Assembly (NCBI GenBank): GCA_949128115.1 | Contig: OX421965.1 | Coordinates: forward strand, 31,119,681-31,183,680 | Length of the DNA: 64,000 bases | Reading direction: 5' to 3' | From: Anaspis maculata | Taxonomy: Eukaryota; Arthropoda; Insecta; Coleoptera; Scraptiidae | Part shown: positions 12,441 to 23,500 of the stretch, in pieces | Position numbering within the stretch: position 1 is the stretch's first letter | Layout: every line of letters starts with the position of its first letter | Notes under the pieces: model-generated | Database searches by the model: none | What the model saw: only the letters and a program-made list of their open reading frames with translations | What the model was told of the DNA's origin: nothing | Translations under genes and position numbers: made by a program

Positions 12441-13194
12441 TTTTAGTATTCGAATGAAAAGTTTTTGCTACGTTTTGCTTCTTTGGCCTCTGGGTCCCTT
12501 TTCAGGCAAAATTGCACATTGATAATAACAAAATTACTGTGATTTCGTGTTTCTCGGAGGCTTTCTTCTCAAGTCTCCGCCCTATGACTGATAACACACC
12601 ATCCCCCAATGTTTCAAATGCAAAATGCAATGAAATTTTTTTGCTACTTTCCTCTACTTTGGCCGCGAGGTCCCTGTGCAAGGCTTCACATCACTAATTA
12701 CCTCATACAGGGTTAAAGTTGTAACTGGATGCGAAACTGCCCTCAGATCTCCCCGCAATAATGCCCATAAGGTATTTTTAAATTAATTATGCTGATAATA
12801 ATACGAATTATGAACAAGTACACGAACTGGTTGGGTTAGTATACCATAAGCTCAGATAGGACCAAGATTTGACCAACAAGTTAATTCAGGGAGAGTTTTG
12901 AAAATTTTGGTCGGCTTTTTGGAATTTTATCTTTTGTCCCATCCCCAATTTTGATGTAGCATGATTCCAATATTTTTCCCAGGGATGTCTATACGTTGTC
13001 TACTTATTCTGAGAGTTTAGTGCGGGACCTTTGTCTACTGATTTTGATAATTTCAAAAATGTCACTTTTTTCGACAGTCCACTTCTTGTTTCATCCTCTA
13101 TTTCAATGTTGAATTTGTTTCCAATATTTCCCCCCAAAATGTCTATCTGTTGTCTACTTATTCTGAGACTTTCGTGAAATCAAGTCGTTTTTAG
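12441..13194. other. Intergenic, no gene seen
   Basis: Two diverged sentences of about 130 bases around 12960-13020 and 13080-13170 share ttccaatatttcccc and tctacttattctgag. Related sequence reappears near 15420-15480 and 16000-16070. This indicates an old dispersed repeat. No coding sequence. Confidence 0.45.
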
Positions 13195-13301
13195 CGCACT
13201 TCTCCAAACGGGAAGGCGCTTTTGTCCTCGCTTTGTCCGTCCGTCCGTCCCCGCATCTAGTCCTAGACGAAAAGGTTTTTGCGAAAAAATTTTACTCCAT
13301 T

Positions 13302-14010
13302 GGGTAGCTCATGACCTTGTATCCCGAACCAAGAAAAATCTTGACGAAATAATAATAAACAATGACAATAATAACAATTTAGTGTGACGCGGCATCGCCG
13401 TTGAATGCTGCATTTCAGAAGCCGGCCTGATCTCGAAAGTTATCACATGCGAGGAAGTACCCGATCTTATCATTTTACCATAATACATATGCGGAGTTAT
13501 ATTTAGAGGATGATTTGAACTTTATTTTAATGAAAATTTCACATCGGTGCGAGGTGCCGATTAGTAGTTATTAATTTTTGAACATGACTCCGAAACTACG
13601 GCTCGGCCGCAAATGATTTATTCGTTGCTTGCTGGTGCTTGATATCCTTTCCTCCGAACAAAACGAAATTCAATACAGAAAATATTTCAACTCGAATGGG
13701 TAGCTCATGGCCTTGGTACGCGAATCAAGAAAAATTTTGCCGAAATAATCATGAACAATTACAAAAATAACATTTTGGTGTAGGGCGGCTTCGCCGATCA
13801 AGTGCTGGCATTCGCGGTAAGATGTAGAAAGTTGCGATATGCAGGCAACTACAATTTCTTAATGAAATACATCACTGCATGTACGGCATTATATCTAGAG
13901 AACAATTTGAACTTTCTTTTGACAAAAACCCCACTTCGATCCGACCGTTAGGTCAATTGTTATCGATTTTTGAAAACGGCCGCAAAGCCACGGCTCGGCG
14001 CATATTACAC
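13302..14010. repeat. Two-copy direct repeat, 396-bp period
   Basis: gggtagctcatg..cttg, aatcaagaaaaat, cgaaataat, cttcgccg or catcgccg, atttgaactttcttt and acggctcggc occur in the same order starting at 13302 and again at 13698. Divergence is considerable, so the duplication is old. Confidence 0.7.
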
Positions 14011-14306
14011 GACCCTACAAATTTAAAATCAGACGTGCCGAAATAGTAATTGAACATTTTGAAATAGCCAATACTAGGTACCTGAAGGATAATGGCACTC
14101 AAATTACGAAACATGTTCGCTCAATAACAAAAAAAAAGTAGGTAGGTATCACTAAAAATCATGTGACAAGGCTACCATTTTTTCGGGTTTTCGATAAAAA
14201 AGAAATGTTCCAATTCAAAAGTGAACCCGATATTCGTGTTCAGGAGGTCGAAATCAGTTGGAGCACATTTTTTTATATAAGTAACAGAATGACGCTTATG
14301 TGGCCG

Positions 14307-14307
<1 letters not shown>

Positions 14308-14365
<58 letters not shown>
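14308..14365. repeat. CTGT microsatellite
   Basis: About 14 uninterrupted tgtc/ctgt units. It lies in an open frame on both strands, which simply reflects the repeat and is not evidence of a gene. Confidence 0.95.
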
Positions 14366-14644
14366 CGAGTCCGTGCAGAAATTAAGACGCTGTACTCCTT
14401 CTCGAGAATTGAAACAAGAGTCTTGGAACTTTTTTCCGATTAATAGCTGATGTTTCCAAGGGTGGCCAATGGGCACTATTTTTGTTATCCATACATCGTT
14501 ATCATTATTCTCAAAAAACAGAGATCTCCTGTGCACTTCGATGAAGTTGAACTTCTCCTCGGGAAATAAAGCTACAGCCGTTGAAGATTGAACTTTATCC
14601 GGTGGATAGCTTAGGTCCTCAAGGACCAAATAGGCAGGTTGGCT

Positions 14645-15045
14645 TTCATAATTCGGCCGTCATCTTGGCTGCCATATTGAAATTTCTTATTAGTGGAACG
14701 ATTGTCATGAAACTTGAAACTCACCCTTGTCTAGTATGATCATTCTTATTTTCAAGCCAAATTTTATGATTGCCCCACCATCTTGGCCGCCATATTGAAA
14801 TCTCTTATAAGTGGAAAGATTTTCATGAAACTTGAGAGTTACGCTTGTCTCGTACGATCATTCCTATTTTCAAGCTGAGTTTCATAATTCTGCCGCCATC
14901 TTGGCCGCCATATTGAAATCTCTTGTTAGTGGAACGATTTTCATGAAACTTGGAACTTACCCTTGTCTAGTACGATCATTTTGATTTTCAAGCCGAATTT
15001 CATGATTCTGTCGATATTTTGGCCGCCATATTGCAATTTTCTGCC
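14645..15045. repeat. 118-bp tandem repeat with GCCGCCAT motifs
   Basis: The word gccatattg (once gccatattgc) occurs at 14671, 14789, 14907 and 15025, exactly 118 bases apart. Each unit carries ccatcttggccgccatattg, gtggaa.gatt.tcatgaaactt and cttgtct.gta.gatcatt. About three and a half units are present. The gccgccatctt core matches the known YY1/Pho consensus. Confidence 0.85.
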
Positions 15046-15300
15046 CAAGACGGTAGAACCCTAATCACTTAACATCTTGCGTTCACTAATCCTCCAAAAA
15101 GGAAGTGCGCTACTGAGCCTCATGCCCATGAGGCATATTCGCTTGTTTTTTTTTGTAAATTCCACCCCTATCGCTACCCCTGTTCTGAAGATAGATTTTT
15201 TCTTACATTGTTTTTAAAAAATGCGGGTTCATTGTCTACTGATTTGATAAATTCAAAAATTTTCATCACTTTTTTGATATTGTCCTTTTTTGACAGAGAT

Positions 15301-15380
15301 AGAAAAATGTTTATTAACAATATAAAAAATAACAAGACATAGAAAAATGTTTATTAACAATATAAATAATAAAATATGAA
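15301..15380. repeat. Two-copy tandem repeat, 40-bp period
   Basis: agaaaaatgtttattaacaa followed by tataaa.aata occurs at 15301 and 15341 with almost no differences. Confidence 0.85.
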
Positions 15381-17600
15381 TACATGAGTACATATTTTAT
15401 ATTTTCCCCCTTGTTTCATCCCCTATTTTGATGTTGAGTTTTCTTCATTATTGTTCTCAAGAATGTCTATCTGTTGTCTGCTTTTTCTGGGAAATTTCAC
15501 CCCCGTCACTACCACTATTCTGCAGGTAATTTTTTCGTAAATTTTACCTTAGTAGCACGTTCACTGTCATCGAAATTTTGCAATTTTTCTTACCATTTTT
15601 CTATTGATATACGTTATAGTGCAGTAAAATCTAAGTCCCCTGGCACAGGTGAAAGTTTGAAAAACACCTCGGTTTTTCTAAAAATTACGAAAAAATAAGC
15701 CCAACATTAGTACTTTTGAGCGACCACATGACCACCCATGGGACCACATTTCGCATGTATCAAAAAATTAAAAAATCACTTTCTACAATAATTTATCAAA
15801 AAATTTGAAAGAAATCTATGCACTTGTAACCTCCCAGGCCGTGATGGTCCGTTGCCATTGTCGATATGAAGCGTACTCTAAGAAACTTGAAAAAATTGAA
15901 ATTTCCTGCTGATCTCATGGGACCGGGACCAGCGTGGCTGATTCTGATATCACTAAAAATGTTGGGTCTTTTTTTGGTATTTCACCCCGTTTCATCCTCT
16001 ATTTCAATGTTGGATTTGAAAAAATAATTTCAAGTCTACCCGTTGTCTACTTATTCTGAGAGTTTCGAAAACTTCAGGCATTTCTTTGAAATTTCACTCC
16101 CTGTCACAACCCCTAATCTGAATATAGATTTTTTTCAGTATTTTTCACAAAAGTATCCAAAACAAAATTGGTTCTTTCTTTTTCTTCGGCACCATTATTT
16201 CAATGTGGAGGACCAACCAGCGGCTTGCCGAATTCGAAGACCCCGTAATGCTTATTAGGACACAAAATTGTACCAGACTGAATTTGACCGGTGGCCAAAG
16301 AAAACTGGAACACGGAAAGTTTAATTTTTGTGAATCATTACGAACTGAAGCTTCGTAAACAGTATAGATTGTGTGGTACTGACTGACATATCATTTCCTG
16401 GTTACTTCGCCTTGTATGTATTTTGAAAACAAGTACCTAGAGATATGCAGAATGTCCGTTTTTCAAGCGCCACACAATTGGCATCCCGCTTATCTTGAAT
16501 AATTGCGATTTCCGTTTTCAAAATATTAGAAATAATTATTAGACACTTTTTTTTACGAGGAACCCGAAATATGTGACCTGATTCCATTGAAATAGGTACA
16601 ACGTGCCGAACACAACAATCTATTACTCGTTTATAATTTGATGATAAATCATTGACAACACTCCTATTTCCATTTTAATGTAGTCTCTCTATCAATTGAC
16701 ACACCCCAGAATTTTAGTCACAATCAAAGTGCCATACTTTCTAAATGTATGGACTATTCCGAATGATTCTTATTTATCTGAATAGGCGACTTCTTGGACT
16801 GCAACTTGCCGTTGGTCATTTTGTTTGAGGTGCTCCAATTAGTTATACAAGGCAACACAGTCAGGTAGTGCAAAAATTTGAAAAAATCCAACAACTCCAA
16901 ATTCATGGAAAAAATTTGCCGTTTTTTTTTTAGGCGGTTCAACTAAACTCTTTCAGTTATTTCATAAGTGAATCCTATCGAAACATTGATTGGTTCGTAA
17001 ACTTTTTCCAGGCCCTTATCGCCATAATTTTTATGTCTTCCTTTTTCTTGATTATGAAAGCCTTTCAGTGTTTGTATTTTGTACGTTGAATTGGGAAACT
17101 TTGTAATATTCCTATTTAAATCCCTCACTCCAGCAAAATATTATTGGTTCATAATTGTTGTGTAAACACAAGGTTGGGCGCATTTTGTGATTGACAAAAT
17201 AGAAGAGGGTTTAACAGAAGTGTTAGTTCCATAATACAAATATCAGTTCTCTATCTATCACATTCAAGATGTAAAGCATAATAATTGATAGAATTCTATG
17301 ATGATGATTCAAACTAAGGATGTTTAATAAACATTGTAGCAAAATGTCATAAACTGTAAATGAATGTGTTGTTTTGAATCATTGAGTTGGAAATTTTCTT
17401 GGTTGAAATTTGTTGCTTCGGGAAATCTCTCTTACTGAAATTTTGTAAGTGTTGGGAATGGATTGTATTGCATGATCTCAATTAACTCTGTGTACAGTGT
17501 GGCAGCACTGGTACCTGTACTATTATGTATATACAACTTTAATTGAATTGCTCATTGTCTCGCGGTGTCTCGAAATCGGCATTCACCGGATAGATTGAGC
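15381..17600. other. Upstream intergenic DNA, no gene seen
   Basis: Short open frames only. Diverged copies of the tctacttattctgag-type repeat recur around 15460 and 16030. If the 9.7-kb promoter is used, this stretch is part of the first intron of the large gene. Confidence 0.4.
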
Positions 17601-17603
17601 AGC

Positions 17604-17621
17604 TATCGATTTTTCAGTTCC
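17604..17621 (+). promoter_or_regulatory. Possible core promoter (DRE-like plus initiator)
   Basis: tatcgat at 17604-17610 resembles the DRE element of housekeeping insect promoters. It is followed six bases later by tcagtt at 17614, an arthropod-type initiator. A donor gtaatt at about 17696 and the acceptor at 17867-17868 would give a short untranslated first exon and a 172-bp intron. This is an alternative to the 9.7-kb candidate. Confidence 0.35.
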
Positions 17622-17898
17622 CTTCTCTACAATGTGCTTGAATTTAAACGAAAATGTATTCTCATTATTGGATTTTAATTGGAGTTGTTTTGTATCGTAA
17701 TTTGGGTATAACACTCGTCCGTCATCAAGGCTCGCTTGACAACTTGCTGCGTCGGTTTTTGAGAGAATGCAACGCGCTGTGTATTTTTGTTTTGGGCTTC
17801 TTTGGTTTTGGTTGCTTTGTAGTTTTTGCACAAACAATAAAATTAATTTGCACTTGTTTTCGTTTCAGGATATTGAAATTCAATTCGATATCAATGAT

Positions 17899-20520
17899 AT
17901 GGCAACTCGAGAAAAGAAACCACCTGCAAATAAGAAACCGAGCACATCGTCCCCAGTTCCTCCTCCAGCGGAGGCTCCCGCAACAGAAGCAATGCCTGCT
18001 GCGGCCGAAACAGTGACCGTAGAAGCACCGGTTTTGGTCAAAAATCCAGCGGCTAGAGCGAACAAAGCGTCTCTTGCCAAGAAGCTGGTCAACAAGAATC
18101 CTGCTTCGAAGAAGCTGACGAAAAAGCCGTCAATTAGTTTGAAACTCAAAAGTAAAGTCAAAAAGCCTAGCGCGAAGACTCAGAAAGTCATAAAGGGGAT
18201 TTTGAATAACGCAAAGAATGCCGACGCCAAGAAAGCGTTGCTCCGGCAAGGAAAGCCTGCGCAGCCGAGGAAGCGCAATCCTAAACCCAAACCCAAGCCA
18301 CAAGCTGTCGAAAAGCCAGGCGGTGAAGACATTCCACCTCCGGTTTTGGAACCGATTTTTCCCCTGGAAGAAAACGTGGATGCGAAAGAAACAAAGAAAA
18401 AGTCGGCTAAACCGCCAAAGATCGATAAGGTGGTTGACACAGTGAAAAAAATTAAAACGGAAACGATAAAAACCGAAACAGCACCAACGACAGCCACTAC
18501 AACAGCAGTCAAACGTAAAAGGAACCCTAAGCCTAAGCCTCAGCCTCAACCTCAACCGTCTATTGTTCGTGATCATATTGATGAAACCATTGATGATGTC
18601 ATGAAAGATTTGGATAGCCTTATCAAAGCTGAGCCTGCCGAGCCTGAGGTGGTAGAACCAGAAACTGAATCAGCCGAACAACCAGTTTCCAGGCCCAAGA
18701 AGAGATCCACCATGAAAAAGCCCAAAAAGAAGGTGAACATGGACGAAATCCGAGCCAAGCTGATCAAGTTCGGCTTGGGTAAGATTTGTTATTCCAAACT
18801 GACTGTCGGTCAGCGAAAGCTCATCGACATGCTAGATTTGAATGTGCGTAAAATCAAGAAAAATCCTCCGAAAAAGCGACGACACAGCATCGCCAAAGTT
18901 CCCGTGGGAAGTTCCGACGGCGTGAACATGACCACTTCGATTTTCAACACGATGCCCAGGAGTTTGAGCCCCCGATCGAAAAACTTGACCAGGGTCAGGC
19001 ACAGCATAGACGGTTTTCCCAGACGCACGAATCCGTACAAAACGCGTTCCGACTCCCCGGCCAGAATCTTGCGGAACGGCAAACACAGAAAGCTCAACGA
19101 ACTGGGTCTCCTGGACGTCGGCTTGGTGGAAAACAGCAAACGCCGCAAGAGAAACTGCTCCGAACTGAGCGGCAGCGAAATGTCGAAGCTTTCTGGATAC
19201 GAATCGGACAGTAGCTTTTCGGACATGTCTTCGTTGCACGGCGCCGAAAATTCTGACATCAAAACCGAAAGCAATTTAGACGAGGTTACCCAACAACCCG
19301 AAGCGACAATCCTGGCCACCATCAAGAGGAGCCAATCCACAGACACTGAAAACATCACCGATACGAACTCGAACGTTTGTGCCGACGTTAACGGTGGAGC
19401 TGACATCAAAGAAGAAGAACCGGTCAGTCCGAGCTTGAAAGTACCTGAAAAATCACTCATTCTAGACATAATGAAGCAAACTTTCAATAATGACGAAGCG
19501 AAAAAACGGAGGACAAGGGCGAAGAAACAAACCGAAGTGCCCACCGCTACGTTTTACGGTTCGCCAGCTGCCGCAACGCTTGAGCCCGAAAAGACGGAAG
19601 AGAAAATGGAAGCTGAGGCAAGTAAAAACCTGGCGGCTGAGACAATTGATAACGTGGAAGCTAAGACAGTTAAAAACGTGGAAGCTAAGACAGTTAAAAA
19701 CGTGGAAACTAAGACAATCAAAGACGTGGAAGCTGATGTAAGCAAGGGCGTGGAAGCTGAGGTAAACAAGGGCGTGGAAGCTGAGGCAGGTAAGGGCGTG
19801 GAGGCTGAGGCAAGCAAAGGTGTGGAGGCTGAAGTAAGCATGGACATGGAAGCTGAAATAAGCATGGACTTGGGTGCTGAAACAAGCAAGGACATGGAGG
19901 CTGAAACAAGCATGGAGGCTGAAACAAGCAAGGACATGGAGGCTGAAACAAGCATGGACATGGAGGCTGAAACAAGCAAGGACATAGAAGCTGAAACAAG
20001 CACGGATATGGCGGCGGAAGCAAGTAATAGCATGGAAGCTGAAGCAACCGTTGAGGCATTCAAAGAAGCTGAACCCACCAATAAAGCAGAGGTTGAGGCA
20101 CCACCCACTGGAGAGGAAGACAAAATCAACGGTCATGAAGTTCCTAAAGCCGGCCAAATTTCGGAAACTAACGGAAGCTCAAAGCAAAACGGAAATGCGG
20201 ACGCGAAACCTAGCAACAAGCTGGTAGTGATAGAGGAAACGCCGGAGAACCTGGCCATCAAAGAAAACATCCTGCAGGCTCTAGGACTTTTTACGCTGAA
20301 GGCAGCTCAGGAGGCCAAGGAGAAGGCCACCAAGACTATGGCGGCCACTACCAGCAGAGTCGGTGGCGAATTCTACACGGGAACGCTTAAGACTGTGATC
20401 AAACTTCCAAATCGTGATAAAAAGAAAGGAGGAGGGATGAAAAGAAACCCGTTGAAGATGACGCTCCAACAGAAATACGGTGCTGAGTATGACGTGAATG
20501 GACTGGGAGGTGCTAGAGAA
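17899..20520 (+). CDS. Exon 1 (coding part) of the large gene, residues 1-874
   Basis: It begins MATREKKPPANKK and is dominated by Ala/Pro and Lys/Arg-Pro segments such as KRNPKPKPKPQ, typical of disordered DNA- or RNA-associated regions. Residues about 265-330 are acidic. Residues about 571-715 are a degenerate 10-residue repeat (consensus roughly KDMEAETSMD/KGVEAEASKG). The end (GGMKRNPLKMTLQQKYGAEY) looks more conserved. The exon ends in phase 0 before gtgagt at 20521. Reading on into the intron would stop after seven more codons, so the intron is well supported. Confidence 0.9.
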
Positions 20521-23500
20521 GTGAGTTTTACTTTAGTTAATTAGTAAAAAAAAGTAGAGAGAGCGTTAATTTGATTTGAGTCTTTGAAGCTTGAACTGCA
20601 GAATTTCAAAGAACAAATATGTTGTTCTGTAGATTTGTGAATTCTGCTTTGGAAAAGCTTCAAGTCAATTAAACTTATAATAATTGGAGGTGTTGTGTAT
20701 TCCTAACTGGAAAGGGATAAATAACGTAATGAGATACGCTATCTGATAGCTAAGGAGCCAGGTGCCATGCACAATTTCACAACATGAAAAACGATCGTAT
20801 CTTCAGATTTCGGTTTCTTACATCTAAAAGTTCTCTAGAAGCTTTTATTAATACGTCGCTTATCAACTAAAATCCAAGAAGTTGTGTCAGGACTCAAGAA
20901 CAATAGAAATGATCTGTGGGTGCCTGCTGTGCGATGGAAAACTACCCGTTTAACGGAGTGATCAAGGCGAAATCAAGAGTAACTGCTATCAACTGTACGA
21001 CTTTTTTGCAACGATGGTTTTTGCGACTTGCTTTACTGTGTGAAGTCAAATTTTGTTCAAATGAAAATTTTCATCCAACTTCTAGGATCATTCTCTCCAT
21101 CTCTCCACTGCTGGTGTCTAATGTAACATTTCAGTTTAGCAGTTGGTATTATGGTTCTTCTGGTTAATTGTTTTCATGGATTGAACCGGCGCCTCGACTG
21201 GCGCTGTTACCTTGGATTTGAAATTGGGATATCATACATGTAAAATAAGAATTGTTACCTCTTGAATCCTTTGTTCTATGTTTATCTGAAGCGTTTGACA
21301 CGAAAAATGTCTTGTTTTGTTCTCGAAAGCGTAGTCAATCAGTCTTACGTGCGAAAAACTGCATTATTTCTGGCCGAAAGGTCACAGCCCAGGTATTTTG
21401 CAAGTTTTCAATTTGCCACGGCTTAAACTATTGTGAAGCATCATTTTCTGCATAATCTGGATAAAATCTTCCCCAGATTTTTTTTTTTCATACCCACCTA
21501 CCTCGATTTTTATTTTCCCACGAATCCCACCTACTTCGATTTTTTATTTTCTCACGAATCTTGTTGTGGAATCCAACGATTTTTCGGTATATCTACCTCA
21601 AGACGAAACTCAATTTTTCAGAATATCACAGCCGTGTGAAAGCCTATCTGTTGAAAGCTCAAATCCTTCGTCGACAAAGAATAAATGTTTTCATATTGTA
21701 CATGGTGTCATGGTGACAAAATTACTACATTCAAGAGCATCGTGAGGAAGTGCGGAATGAACTTGAAACCGTCTGCAAAAATAAGTTATGAAACAAAACG
21801 TCTTCTTTTCTGTTGTGCATCTGTCGAGGACCTTTCTAACCATTCGAGGTGTTTTTGAGTAAAACTTTCGTTTTCGTACCAGTTTTGTTTTGTATCTTTT
21901 TAATTGTAAATCACCGATAGACAATAAAAAAATTAATTTCCTTTTCTTCAAATCTTTTCAGTTTGAATTTGTATGCCGTAATGTACAAGTAGGATTGTTA
22001 CTCATTTGTCATTTGAATAAAATGTATTACTCTTCTGTTTCAGGGACCCCAGACAAGTTGGAAACAAGGTGGTCAGTCGTCGGACACGACTGGTGCGCAC
22101 AGAAAATCACATTATTCTAACCGCTCTAACATGGGTAATTACTTGGTTTTGGGCTTACTTTTTTTTAATAGCCGCTACATACTGCACTTTTCACACTTAA
22201 TAGTACTACCTAGATGATGGCACTTCTCTTTTGCTCTTTTTTTTGAGGTCTAGAGGTTCATTCTTTTACAATTTCAAACCCACTGTGCATACTCCCCCCC
22301 CCCCCACAAATACCTGGTATGCAGTGAAATTTTATTTCATAATTTACTCCTACCTAACAAATAATATGAAATATTCAATTTCACTGTATATTGATTTTTT
22401 CATTTCACATTTTCACCGGATTTGTCTGTGTTTAGATGAGAGCAGCGAGCTCACCGATGGAGAAGCAGACGGAACCGCGGATGGTAAGAAGGACAAACTT
22501 CTCATACCAGAAAAGGTACAATTCCATGGTAATGACAAGGACTGCGACGAAGTGTGTTCATATTGCATGGGCAAGTTCGGACTGTACGACACCCCACTGC
22601 ACATTGCTCAGATCAAGAGCGAAGACAGACAAGCTCAAATATTGGCGGGTACGTGCAGAATTCTCAGGCATTATCTTCAGCTTTTAACGCTTTTTTGTAT
22701 TCGTTAATTGCAGTTGAAAAACTTTTGAACAAAAACTCGTGTCTTTGCGACGCCTGCTTCCGACACATCGATCGCAAATCTTCAAATCCAAACTACATGA
22801 GCAAGCCGAACTACCACAAGAGAACGGTTTCGGCTCCTCCGCCCAGTCAAGACTTCTGCCACGTTTTGGGCTGCGACTATCCAGCACTCAACATTCTGCG
22901 TAGAAAATGGATCATCAAAATGAAGAAGAAAATTCTTGATGTGGTGAGATTTATTCAAATTCAAAACTTTTTTACAGCTGTTTTCAGCACTTACTTTTTT
23001 GTTGCACACTTATAATCTATAGTTGGTATTTTCAACTGCCGTCATGTGTCTATGCCGCAACAATAGAGTATTATACTTTTGAAAAAATATTTTTTTCTCG
23101 ATGGAATTAGAAACTATATTGAAAAATAACTGACCCGTATTTTTTTATTCAGCCAAAAATCGTATCGTTTGGCCGCAATAAATAAAGGAAATTTTTATAT
23201 TCTGCCTATATCTGACGTCATTTACACAGGCAGTATAGGCGGTGACTCGCTATGACGTCAGAACTAGTTGATGTTATTTATTTATTGCGCCCAAACGGTA
23301 CGGTTTTTGACTGAATAAAAAAACACGGGTCAATTATTTTTCAATGTAGTTTCCATTTCAATAAAAAAAAAAATTTAGTATAATACTCCATTCAACTTTT
23401 CCCACCCATCGTGAGTTCGATACCACGCGGCAGCAGTGATAAAAAATTTACTGCTATCGTCAACCTTTCCGGCAAGCGATCAACCCAGTCGCTATAAATA

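Larger units (their letters stand above)
13195..15112. repeat. Composite repeat block
   Basis: A block bounded by agcgcacttc (13195) and its inverse gaagtgcgct (near 15103). It contains a two-copy 396-bp repeat, a CTGT microsatellite and a 118-bp tandem array, listed separately. It may be one non-autonomous transposon, but the terminal inverted repeat is short and the boundaries are inferred. Confidence 0.4.

Noticed and set aside
14163..14629. Open frames of 95 and 118 codons on both strands
   Set aside because: They are created by the CTGT microsatellite, which has no stop in these frames; no conserved motif lies outside it.
14645..15045. CRISPR-like repeat array
   Set aside because: The repeated unit is 118 bp with no distinct short repeat and unique spacers, and the genome is eukaryotic.
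22231..22707. 158-codon open frame starting in intron 2
   Set aside because: The part before 22436 is intron; only the stretch from 22436 to 22648 belongs to the protein (exon 3).
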